Under the pieces are notes generated by a model. It searched no databases and was not told the origin of the DNA. It was given only the letters and a program-made list of their open reading frames with translations. Position numbers and translations under genes: made by a program. DNA of 64,000 bases from Flavisolibacter ginsenosidimutans (lineage in GTDB: Bacteria > Bacteroidota > Bacteroidia > Chitinophagales > Chitinophagaceae): NCBI RefSeq assembly GCF_007970805.1, contig NZ_CP042433.1, forward strand, positions 2,542,001-2,606,000, given 5' to 3'. Shown here piece after piece: positions 19,092 to 26,223 of this stretch; position 1 is the stretch's first letter, and the number at the start of each line of letters is the position of its first letter.

Positions 19092-20957
19092 TTACTCGGG
19101 CATAATGTGTACGGCAATTCCATCTCTACTTCCAATGGGTAAACGCAGTGTTGATCCAGCATCAACGTTCATTGTTTTTATTCTGACATGCGTGGCTGTT
19201 TGTAACGATGTATCGTGCGAATAAATAGTAGCAACGTATTTTTTTCCTTTGTCGAGAAACTGCAACGGAAGTTGAACTACTCTAGGTTTTGTGCCGTTAA
19301 GCGAACCAACAAACCATTGCGAACCTTTCTTGCGTGCTATGGTTGCAAAGTCCTGCATGTCGCCATCCAGCACTCGCGTTTCATCCCAGGTCGTGGGCAA
19401 CGTAGTATACCAGTTCAGTTCCGGAACCTCCAGAATTTCGCCATCCTTTGCACCAGTCGTCGTTTCAAATTTTGGATGATCGTACCAATACAAAAATTGC
19501 AAGGGACTGTAAATACAAACCGCCTTTGCCATCTGTGCCGTATGCGATCCCATTTTATCAACCCGACTGGTGAAGTAACAATTGGTGTTGTCGGCTGCGC
19601 CGGCAATCATTCGCGTAAACAAAGAAGTGATGGAGTGTTCGGTGAAGGGACTTTCTTCGTCGCCGCGGATGCCTTCCTGTGTCAACAAATTTGGATAGGT
19701 GCGACTGTAACCGGTGGGACGGTATTCGTCGTGAACATCAACGATCATATGATATTGAGCGCACTTGCGAATGGCCTCGTGCAACCACGATGTCCACCGT
19801 TGCGAACCCACCTGCACAAAGCCAAACTTCAAACCTTTAACGCCCCATGAACGATACAAAGGCAGCAAGGAATCCAGTTGTTTTTCCAACGCACGGCGAT
19901 TAACGTATAAAATAACACCCACGCCTTTTGCATTGCCGTAGCGAATCACATCGTGTAAATCCAATGGGCCTTTCGAACGCAAGGGATCGAGGGAAACCCT
20001 TGATGCATCAGACGTGTCGTGGTCTTCTCTTCCGTACCAACCCGCATCAAACAAGATGTAGCGAATGTTGTGAGCGGCTGCAAAATCTATTGTGCGATAA
20101 GCGCCAGTAGTCGTCAACGTCACTTCACGCAAAACCTTGCCGGGCTGAATCCATTTTGTATCCTCCATTTGATTGGGTACATTCAAATTCAACAGTAGGT
20201 AATTCTTTTGCAACAGATCGGCGGGTGAGTTACCAACGAGCACATACCGCCACGGACTTCTCAATTCTTTCAACGCTTTTGTTTCACCATCCAGTTTGGT
20301 TAGCAAACCGCCGGCGTTATCGGATGTAAACTTCATCCGCGCAAAATCAACGAGTCCTGCTTCACCCAATGCCAGGTACAAGCTGTCGGTTAATCGAATG
20401 GTTAAGGGTCGTTCTGCAACGTCCTTGATATCGCGAATCTTTTTTTCGGTAAGTATGCCCTGCGCCGTTGAACTCACCCAAGCCGTTGCATTATCCGGCA
20501 AGCCGAATGCTGATGATTCGTTTTTTAAAACAATTTCTCCTTTTTGATGAAGGGTGTACTGATAAGCGAAGCCTTCGTTGTAAACCCTCAGTAGAAGCGT
20601 CAATCGAAGGCGGCTGTCCTCATCGGAATCAAATAAAAGTTTTAGTTGATTATAATTTTCCGGTATGAATTTTCTTTCGCCGTAAACGGTTTTCCACTGG
20701 CTGCGAACTTTCGTGAGATGGGCTTTCTGTAATTGCAGTTTTAGTGTGTTGCCGGTGTTCAATTTTAATTTGCCCGCATTGATCACAGACTTATCGCCGC
20801 AAAAAAGCTGATACGCAAGTGGCTCGTCTACACTGTTTCCTGTTTGAAGTTTTAACGCAATACTTCCATCCGGGCTTTTTAGCGTTTTAATTTGTCCTGA
20901 ACTTTTTTCCGCGAAAAAGAAACAACAAGCAATAAAGCAACCGATAAGTTTTTCCAT
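19092..20957 (-). CDS. GH97 family glycosidase
   Basis: About 621 residues from the chosen start (MEKLIGCFIACCFFF signal peptide); an in-frame ATG 30 bp upstream (20987) is the alternative. An N-terminal beta-sandwich (~30-290) is followed by a TIM barrel (RYILFDAGWYGREDHDTSD at about 309-327; VDVHDEYRPTGYSRTYPNLLTQEG near 416-439, numbered from the upstream ATG) and a C-terminal beta domain. GH97 includes inverting alpha-glucosidases (SusB type) and retaining alpha-galactosidases. At the strand where I expect the retaining nucleophile Asp, this protein reads GLKFGF (Gly), which favours the inverting subgroup. It is the first gene of PUL 1. Confidence 0.92.
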   Translation of the reverse strand: MEKLIGCFIACCFFFAEKSSGQIKTLKSPDGSIALKLQTGNSVDEPLAYQLFCGDKSVINAGKLKLNTGNTLKLQLQKAHLTKVRSQWKTVYGERKFIPENYNQLKLLFDSDEDSRLRLTLLLRVYNEGFAYQYTLHQKGEIVLKNESSAFGLPDNATAWVSSTAQGILTEKKIRDIKDVAERPLTIRLTDSLYLALGEAGLVDFARMKFTSDNAGGLLTKLDGETKALKELRSPWRYVLVGNSPADLLQKNYLLLNLNVPNQMEDTKWIQPGKVLREVTLTTTGAYRTIDFAAAHNIRYILFDAGWYGREDHDTSDASRVSLDPLRSKGPLDLHDVIRYGNAKGVGVILYVNRRALEKQLDSLLPLYRSWGVKGLKFGFVQVGSQRWTSWLHEAIRKCAQYHMIVDVHDEYRPTGYSRTYPNLLTQEGIRGDEESPFTEHSITSLFTRMIAGAADNTNCYFTSRVDKMGSHTAQMAKAVCIYSPLQFLYWYDHPKFETTTGAKDGEILEVPELNWYTTLPTTWDETRVLDGDMQDFATIARKKGSQWFVGSLNGTKPRVVQLPLQFLDKGKKYVATIYSHDTSLQTATHVRIKTMNVDAGSTLRLPIGSRDGIAVHIMPE

Positions 20958-21065
20958 TCCAACAACCTGTTTTCTTAATTCAAACACGTTTCTTTATTAC
21001 CGTCATCACACGTGCAGAAACATCAATGCAACCAGTAGCCCAGCGCAACAAAGAAAGAATGACGT

Positions 21066-21073
21066 CAAATTTA
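21066..21073 (-). promoter_or_regulatory. Candidate -7 element upstream of GH97
   Basis: TAAATTTG on the minus strand matches TAnnTTTG, about 110 bp upstream of the GH97 start. The expected upstream TTTG element is not obvious, so the call is weak. Confidence 0.3.
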
Positions 21074-21223
21074 TTGCTATGCCGCACTCTGGGAATGGTT
21101 AAAGCAACGGTATGGATGGACAATTTGATTTTTTAACTAGTTGCGTTACGATGGTGCGGGAGTTGTGGTGGTTTCCGTATTCTGGAAAATAGACATTGCC
21201 GCCTTGTCCGCACAGATGCCTCC

Positions 21224-22222
21224 TCATTGAAAAATCTGTAAAGCAACGGCCGCTTCCCGTTTTGCCGAAACGTGTTCCGGCAGCGGTGTACCGTGACGCC
21301 TGTCGTGGTCTCCTACAAAACCGCCATGGGTGCGCCAACCCATTTTCGTAAACCGAGGATTGTCAATAACCACTTGTTGCAACCGGAGTAATTCTTCTTC
21401 GGAAAGCGCTTTTTGCCCTGCCTGCCCGATGGCCCTGCCCCAACGTTGGATTCTGTTCTGCGGCGGCTGCTCTCCTTCAATGGCGTATGATGCCTTCGAA
21501 TCTTTTAATAAAAGAAAGGCCGCCGTTCTCGCCATTACATCAGGATGGATTTTACCGATCATCTTTTTAATCCGATCCGAAAGGTTTCGGGCCCGGAAAT
21601 CGTCCAGTTTTTTCGTGCGACGTACCAAGGGGCAAAATTCCGGCACGCCGGGAAGATTGTTTCGAACCCGGTGACGTTTGGAAGGATCGGCGGCAGCGCC
21701 GTACTGCAGGCTCTCGTCCAGTAAGTCAATGTAGTTACCCGAAGCAGCATCGGGCAGGGGCAGTTTTTGCGCCGTTAGCCATTCGTAAAGAAACCAAATG
21801 CGCCGGCTATACTGACCGGTAGGTTCCTTGCTGATCCAGTTTAGCCATTCGCTTTGCTCAATCTGTTGAAAAAGTTTTTTGAAGACGCAGAGATCAAGGC
21901 CTTCGTACTTCAAAGCAAAGGTTAAGTGCCCCATAACAGAATCTTCGGGCCGGTGCCTTGGGGTTTGTATTGTCCATTCGTCCCTTGTGTACTGCTTATG
22001 CTTTTGACTAATCAAGGCTAAGCGGTCAGGCAGCGGTACTGCCAAATCGTAGTAGTTTATTAAAGCAGCATAGCCAGCCAGATAACCCTCTTCCGGCAGA
22101 TCTCTGCCGTGAAAAATGCTTACAAGCGGTGAAAAATCATTACAAACGAATCTTCTTCTGGAAATATATGTATCAATAGGGATGATGATTTTACGTTTCC
22201 GTTTATGTTCAGGCTGTGCCAT
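21224..22222 (-). pseudogene. Fic-family protein, truncated before the Fic catalytic core
   Basis: The frame from the ATG at 22222 encodes about 332 residues. It resembles the N-terminal half of stand-alone Fic proteins, which modify target proteins by AMPylation: it carries the inhibitory helix motif SYAIEGEQPP ([ST]xxxE[GN]), then RWGRAIGQAGQKALSEEELLRLQ and the flap-like GGFVGDHDRRHGTPLPEH. A normal protein would continue for some 150-200 residues with the HPFxxGNGR active-site motif. Here the frame stops after a short unrelated tail, and none of the three frames in the 236 bp before GH97 contains the motif. The gene is therefore probably a remnant, possibly cut when PUL 1 or the neighbouring integrase element was acquired. 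Confidence 0.7.
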
Positions 22223-22320
22223 GACTGTTGGCCTAAAGTATGAGAAATTAAATGAGTAACTAGCGGCGACTAACGTCGTGCCAGGGCATGACTCCAAGAA
22301 GTGAGTTGTTCCCAGACTAC

Positions 22321-22363
22321 AAAAGAAAAATCCCCTGCGTTCACCGGTGAATCGCAAGGGATT
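22321..22363 (-). terminator. Terminator-like long hairpin with T-tract, no gene assigned
   Basis: The arms are AATCCCCTGCGTTCACC (22329-22345) and its near-complement GGTGAATCGCAAGGGATT (22346-22363), giving a 17-18 bp stem with one mismatch and one bulge. On the minus strand it is followed by a T-rich stretch (complement of 22321-22330). No gene ends just upstream of it; the integrase is divergent. It could end an unrecognised small RNA or a deleted gene. Confidence 0.5.
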
Positions 22364-22498
22364 GAGTCAAATTGAAAGTATCTACGTGATCCCGCTGGGA
22401 TGTGTTGAAGGTTTTTGAACCTTACGGTGGTTTACAAGCCTTGACAATAAGAAGCTGGTATTCAAGGTATTCTAACAAAGCTGCCTTTTTCTTCGCGC

Positions 22499-22506
22499 TA
22501 CCTTTA
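22499..22506 (+). promoter_or_regulatory. Candidate -7 element for the integrase
   Basis: TACCTTTA is one base off the TAnnTTTG consensus, 44 bp before the integrase ATG. No TTTG is found at the expected distance upstream. Confidence 0.3.
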
Positions 22507-22524
22507 CAAAGAGTAACACTACTT

Positions 22525-22547
22525 AATTCGACTAAAAATTCGACTAA
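22525..22547 (+). repeat. Tandem 11-bp direct repeat at the integrase start
   Basis: AATTCGACTAA occurs at 22525-22535 and again at 22537-22547 (period 12), ending 2 bp before the ATG. The position suits an operator for autoregulation or an arm-type binding site of the recombinase. Confidence 0.6.
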
Positions 22548-22549
22548 TT

Positions 22550-23929
22550 ATGTTGTTACCGATTAAATTCATCTGTTCTGAAAAGAAGGTCCGAAGGGAC
22601 GGCACTTCCATAATTTTTATTCAGTACTGTTATAGCTCCGACAACAAGACCTTGCTAAACACGGAAATTGCCATTCCACCCAGGTACTGGCAAAAGAAAT
22701 TCAGCCGCATTTCCGAAGATTTACCGGAGGAATACGGACAAGCAGCTTCGTTAAACAAAGAACTTCAACGGCTCCTGCGACTGGCAGAAGACATCATTCA
22801 ATTTGCGCTTGATAAAAAATATCCCGATCCCGTACAATTCGTTAAACAAACCTTTCACCCAGCATTTCTTATTGACTCGCTTGAAAACGTTACCATCGAA
22901 CTGCATAAGAAAGCGGAGAAAGTCAACCTTGAATTTTTCTTCCAGTTCAAAGAGTACATCAAATCAAAAGAAACAAAGGTGACACCCGGCATGATGAAGG
23001 TATTCAACAACGTGTGCGGGGTGTTGCTTGATTTTGAAACCTACCGTGCAACTGAAATTAAGTTCGAAGAAATTGACTACAATTTTTACGAAGAGTTGGT
23101 GGAGTACCTGCTGTATCACCATGTTCACAAACGAAAAAAAGAAGAAGTCAAAGGTCTTAAGCTTAGTTCTGCAGGAAAAATCATCAAGCAATTGCGCATC
23201 TTCCTTCGGAACAGGATGCGGAAGAAAATCATCTCTCCCATCAACTTGGAGGATTTCAAAATCCTGGACGAAGAAGCAGATGCGGTGTATGTAACATCCC
23301 GTGAAATCATGCAAATCTTCCGTGCCGATTTATCCACTCATCCACACTTAAGAAAGTATCAGATGCTGTTTGTTTTTGGCTGTCTTACGGGATTGCGGTT
23401 TTCCGATTTTTCCACCATTGAACCGAACGACGTAAGAAATAAAATGCTTTACAAAAAACAGGGCAAGTCCGATGGCTGGGTTGTCATTCCCCTCAAAGAC
23501 GAAGCCTATTACATTTTTGTCAATGAATTTAACAAGCGTATTCCCAACATCACCAATCCTGATTTTAACTGGTACATCAAAGAAGTCGCGAAATATGCTG
23601 GGCTAACTCAACCCATTAAATTTTCGCACAAAAAAGGAACCAAAGACGTTGTTACCGTTAAACCAAAGTACCAGTGGATCACGTCGCATACCTGTAGGCG
23701 CTCGTTCTGCACGAACGAATTTTTAGCCGGCACACCAGTGGAGTTAATTATGAAAATCAGTGGGCATAAGAGTTTGCGCGATTTCTATCGCTACATTAAG
23801 ATTACCCCTGAAGAAGCCGGACAAAAAATAAGAGAACTCTGGGAAAGGCGCGGCGACATGAACATGGCAAATAAAAAGTACACCGACGGCTCGCATGTCT
23901 CAGCTAATGGCATTCCCATGCCTGAATAA
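22550..23929 (+). CDS. Site-specific tyrosine recombinase (Bacteroidota mobile-element integrase)
   Basis: A 459-residue protein and the only plus-strand gene in the window. An N-terminal arm-binding region (1-105) and a SAM-like core-binding domain (about 125-235) precede the catalytic domain. Catalytic residues are visible as Arg283 in GCLTGLRFSDF, His380 and Arg383 in TSHTCRRSF, the GHKS box (about 405-408), and a tyrosine in DFYRYIKI (Tyr413 or Tyr415). Such enzymes integrate and excise conjugative transposons, islands or prophages. No other element genes (relaxase, excisionase, phage structural genes) flank it and no attachment repeats were found, so it is probably a solitary remnant or the edge of a decayed island. 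Confidence 0.92.
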   Translation: MLLPIKFICSEKKVRRDGTSIIFIQYCYSSDNKTLLNTEIAIPPRYWQKKFSRISEDLPEEYGQAASLNKELQRLLRLAEDIIQFALDKKYPDPVQFVKQTFHPAFLIDSLENVTIELHKKAEKVNLEFFFQFKEYIKSKETKVTPGMMKVFNNVCGVLLDFETYRATEIKFEEIDYNFYEELVEYLLYHHVHKRKKEEVKGLKLSSAGKIIKQLRIFLRNRMRKKIISPINLEDFKILDEEADAVYVTSREIMQIFRADLSTHPHLRKYQMLFVFGCLTGLRFSDFSTIEPNDVRNKMLYKKQGKSDGWVVIPLKDEAYYIFVNEFNKRIPNITNPDFNWYIKEVAKYAGLTQPIKFSHKKGTKDVVTVKPKYQWITSHTCRRSFCTNEFLAGTPVELIMKISGHKSLRDFYRYIKITPEEAGQKIRELWERRGDMNMANKKYTDGSHVSANGIPMPE

Positions 23930-24177
23930 GCTAACCCAACAGACCATGGTTTCACGTTTCAGCAAACCTTGTAACTACACAATCTTTTTGAAAATCAATA
24001 GCACTTTACATAAGTAGAACTTTTAAACAAGGCGGTATATCGCCAAGTTGCCGAAAGCGTCTTATCTCAAAAGAGAGAATAAACAGGCTATCACCCGACG
24101 GATACACAAGCGGTGGTTGTCTAACCAAAAAACTGAACCTGCTGCCTATCTCGCCAGTTGTCAATAGTTTCCCGTTG

Positions 24178-25455
24178 CTAAGGAGATAAAAGACCGTGAC
24201 CCACATTCAACAAGCCGTTGCGTTTTGCAAAACGATGTGTTGACAGCTCCAAATAATCCGTTATTCGAAAATTGCTTAGTTTGTTATGCGCCTCCACTTG
24301 CATCAAGCGAAGTTTGAATTGCAAATCAATTCTTGCCTCCGATTTTTGATTCAGCCCAAGAAGCGTAAAATCCAGAACCTTACCGTGGTCGTTGCCAACC
24401 AAACAAAGTTGAGCGGCTTTGTAACAGAGCCTTAGTTGCCTCTCGGGGTTTTGCAGGGATTTTCCATACATATAGACTTGGTCAATTAAGCTCGCATCAT
24501 AATGTTTCTCAAACAGAAAAAAATTAATCTTAGCCAAAAGCGGGTAAAACAAATCCGGAGACCGCTTCAGGAGTTCAGCAGATTGTACGAGGGTGGCTCT
24601 TGCCTGTAGTTGAAACGCAGCTTCGTTTAAATAAGAGGCGCCTCGTTGAAATTGCACTAATTCCAATTCGGCCATATCGGGATATTGCGAGAAAAGGTCA
24701 ACCCAACACTTTGCTGATTGAAAGAAAAGGTTGGTCTGGCTTCTCAATAAATAATAGTAAGTCTTTGCTTGGAAGAAATAAAGTTTGGGATAAAACGACA
24801 AACTTTCTTCGTCAACCTTAGAGTACGTCCCATATATTGCATCAACATTTTCTTCTTCTTTCGTATTTGTGACAGAACCGTATTTTTTATAAAGACCAAA
24901 AAGAAGCATCGATTGATTGGACATTTGCCCCATCAGCTGTAACTGGTGGCTACAAGCCTGCATCTCGTTGTTTAAACTTTTTATCTTCGCTTGCTCACAA
25001 CTGCCATAGATCAATTCAATCTTTTTTTCCATGACCAAGGCTTGAAACAGAAACGATACCTGGTGGCGGGACGATGCCAAGTTCTTCAGGCGTTTCAAAA
25101 CTTTTCCCGCTTGTACGACAAAACCTTTTGCATACAAGATGTTGGCGTGTTCCATTAGCTGGTGAAGCTGCAGTAAAATGCTCTCGTCGTTTTTGCCGAT
25201 CCGTAAGCTGTCCAGAATTTGATTATAGAGATGCCCCTTTAAGCTGGGTAGCTGCTGGCACTGAACGCCTTTCATTTTTCTCACCAGTAGCTTTTCATCG
25301 TATTGCTCCATGGAATTAAGAACCCTAAAAATTACCAGGACGTTTAGGCTTTCGCTGTTGCTGTTTCGTTTGGCATAACGGTTGAAACTTTTCTTTTCAC
25401 ACTTGGTCAGGCTTTTTACAAGGTCGAAAAGCTCTCTGGATGTTCTGTTTTGCAT
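24178..25455 (-). CDS. Conserved helical protein of unknown function coupled to the IlvM-like gene
   Basis: A 425-residue protein with no signal peptide or membrane segment. It is almost entirely helical, with a pattern reminiscent of TPR/solenoid repeats (LQLHQLMEHANILYAKGFVVQAGKVLKRLK; RLCYKAAQLCLVGNDHGKVLDF). The basic N-terminus (SLTKCEKKSFNRYAKRNSNSE) could contact nucleic acid, but no HTH is evident. I do not recognise a named family. Its start overlaps the end of the ACT-domain gene by 40 bp on the same strand, so the two are likely transcribed together and translationally coupled. It would then fall under the Ile/Val attenuator described below. Confidence 0.75.
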   Translation of the reverse strand: MQNRTSRELFDLVKSLTKCEKKSFNRYAKRNSNSESLNVLVIFRVLNSMEQYDEKLLVRKMKGVQCQQLPSLKGHLYNQILDSLRIGKNDESILLQLHQLMEHANILYAKGFVVQAGKVLKRLKNLASSRHQVSFLFQALVMEKKIELIYGSCEQAKIKSLNNEMQACSHQLQLMGQMSNQSMLLFGLYKKYGSVTNTKEEENVDAIYGTYSKVDEESLSFYPKLYFFQAKTYYYLLRSQTNLFFQSAKCWVDLFSQYPDMAELELVQFQRGASYLNEAAFQLQARATLVQSAELLKRSPDLFYPLLAKINFFLFEKHYDASLIDQVYMYGKSLQNPERQLRLCYKAAQLCLVGNDHGKVLDFTLLGLNQKSEARIDLQFKLRLMQVEAHNKLSNFRITDYLELSTHRFAKRNGLLNVGHGLLSP

Positions 25456-25712
25456 ACCGGTTCGTTTTGTTGTTCAAAAAATTTTACGGACGTGATGTCA
25501 ATTTGTTTTTCCAGTTGTTTTAAAAGCTTCAACACACTCTCGTTGCCTTCTTCAACGGTGAACGTGACGTGGAGGAGTTCATCGCCCGATTTTACGTTGG
25601 AATGAAACGAGATTAGCTGCATTCGCCTTCGGGTAATTGCCGAAAGAATTCTGATTAACAAGGCATCATTTTTTTCTGCTTCAACGATGTACATAAAATT
25701 TACTCGGTGCAT
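25416..25712 (-). CDS. IlvM-like ACT-domain protein (acetolactate synthase small-subunit type)
   Basis: A 98-residue protein that is a single ACT domain: LLIRILSAITRRRMQLISF, then HVTFTVEEGNESVLKLLKQLEKQIDITSVKFFEQ. It aligns over its whole length with IlvM, the small regulatory subunit of acetolactate synthase II, including the VLRVVRHRG-type helix and the LTV...QL.KL.DV pattern. These subunits bind the catalytic subunit and tune the first step of branched-chain amino acid synthesis. No catalytic ilvG/ilvB, ilvC or ilvD gene is in the window, so it is an orphan here. It begins 24 bp after a terminator preceded by an Ile/Val-rich leader peptide, which independently supports a branched-chain amino acid role. 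Confidence 0.8.
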   Translation of the reverse strand: MHRVNFMYIVEAEKNDALLIRILSAITRRRMQLISFHSNVKSGDELLHVTFTVEEGNESVLKLLKQLEKQIDITSVKFFEQQNEPVCKTEHPESFSTL

Positions 25713-25735
25713 TGCTTTGATTTTAGCGCATAAAA

Positions 25736-25761
25736 AAACCCGCCTCGTTGGAGGCGGGTTT
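25736..25761 (-). terminator. Rho-independent terminator acting as attenuator before the IlvM-like gene
   Basis: Perfect 11-bp stem AAACCCGCCTC / GAGGCGGGTTT with a 4-nt loop. On the minus strand it runs straight into a T-tract (complement of 25732-25738). It lies 18 bp after the leader-peptide stop and 24 bp before the ACT gene ATG, the layout of an attenuator. Confidence 0.88.
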
Positions 25762-25854
25762 CTATTTTTCTAGTTGTCGTTATAGATAATTTTCGCCTCC
25801 ATGAAGTGCAGGTATAACAATGACCACCACAATAATAATTGCAGTGATGAAGGC
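25736..25854 (-). promoter_or_regulatory. Translation-controlled attenuator (segments 1-4) for the ilvM-like operon
   Basis: Four RNA segments can pair as in classical amino-acid attenuators. Segment 1 (GCCTTCAT, 25854-25847, leader codons 11-13) pairs with segment 2 (ATGGAGGC, 25802-25795) as 8 bp with one G-U. Segment 2 (TGGAGGCG, 25801-25794) pairs with segment 3 (CGCCTCCA, 25756-25749) as a perfect 8-bp antiterminator. Segments 3 and 4 form the 11-bp terminator. The Ile/Val codons lie in the 1:2 loop. A ribosome stalled there would free segment 2 and give read-through; a ribosome reaching the stop codon would cover segment 2 and cause termination. Confidence 0.75.
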
Positions 25855-25884
25855 CGCTATACTATATAATCTCTTACCTGACAT
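25780..25884 (-). CDS. Ile/Val-rich leader peptide (34 aa) of the ilvM-like operon
   Basis: A 34-codon frame (MSGKRLYSIAAF... ending GGENYL) too short for routine gene calling. Codons 16-24 are nine consecutive Ile or Val codons (ATT ATT ATT GTG GTG GTC ATT GTT ATA), and 11 of 34 residues are Ile or Val. Length and composition resemble the E. coli IlvL leader peptide (32 aa), which controls ilvGMEDA by attenuation. A strong terminator starts 18 bp after its stop and the first structural gene is an IlvM-like ACT protein. The alternative reading, a small single-pass membrane protein, cannot be excluded because the Ile/Val run is hydrophobic. The matching RNA segments make the leader role much more likely. 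Confidence 0.75.
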   Translation of the reverse strand: MSGKRLYSIAAFITAIIIVVVIVIPALHGGENYL

Positions 25885-25899
25885 GAATGCGAATAATTT

Positions 25900-25929
25900 C
25901 AAAGTTGCAAGTTTCTTCAATTAAAACAA
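25900..25929 (-). promoter_or_regulatory. Candidate promoter for the leader peptide/ilvM-like operon
   Basis: On the minus strand, TTG (25929-25927), a 19-bp spacer and CAACTTTG (25907-25900). The -7 box is one base off TAnnTTTG and the spacing is right. Transcription would start roughly 10 nt before the leader ATG. Confidence 0.35.
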
Positions 25930-26172
25930 TGGACCGAAAAATCTTTTTTTCAACATAAACGTTGATGCCATGGACATCACATCTTTGTAAATTCCTGCAG
26001 CCGAGATTCAAAAGCCCTAAATTCTGTTTGCGAAAAACTCTTTTTGTGTTTTGCTGTATGGATTACTTTTTCTTCTGCCTCGACAGCCCTTATTCGCTTT
26101 TGCACGAAAAGAACAATCAGCAATTTGTCATTCGTTAACAGTTACAGCATCAACCACCTGAATGCCTAAGGT
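25930..26172. other. Spacer between the nagB-type terminator and the leader operon
   Basis: Nothing recognisable: no open frame with coding character, no consensus promoter on either strand and no repeat. Confidence 0.4.
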
Positions 26173-26198
26173 AAAAGGCCGCTGTAGAAACAACGGCC
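26173..26198 (-). terminator. Rho-independent terminator of the NagB/PIG-L gene
   Basis: On the minus strand, GGCCGTTG, a 6-nt loop and CAGCGGCC form an 8-bp stem with one G-U pair, followed by TTTT. It lies 26 bp after the stop codon of the 26224-28149 gene. Confidence 0.65.
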
Positions 26199-26223
26199 GG
26201 CGATTGCTTGCTATATGAAAAAA

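Noticed and set aside
19215..19850. 211-codon plus-strand frame
   Set aside because: Antisense to the GH97 gene; no domain recognised.
21099..21338. 79-codon minus-strand frame that might continue the Fic protein by frameshift
   Set aside because: It contains no HPFxxGNGR-like motif or other Fic similarity, so a simple frameshift does not explain the truncation.
24006..24206. 66-codon minus-strand frame after the helical unknown protein
   Set aside because: Overlaps the end of the better-supported gene and shows no recognisable feature.
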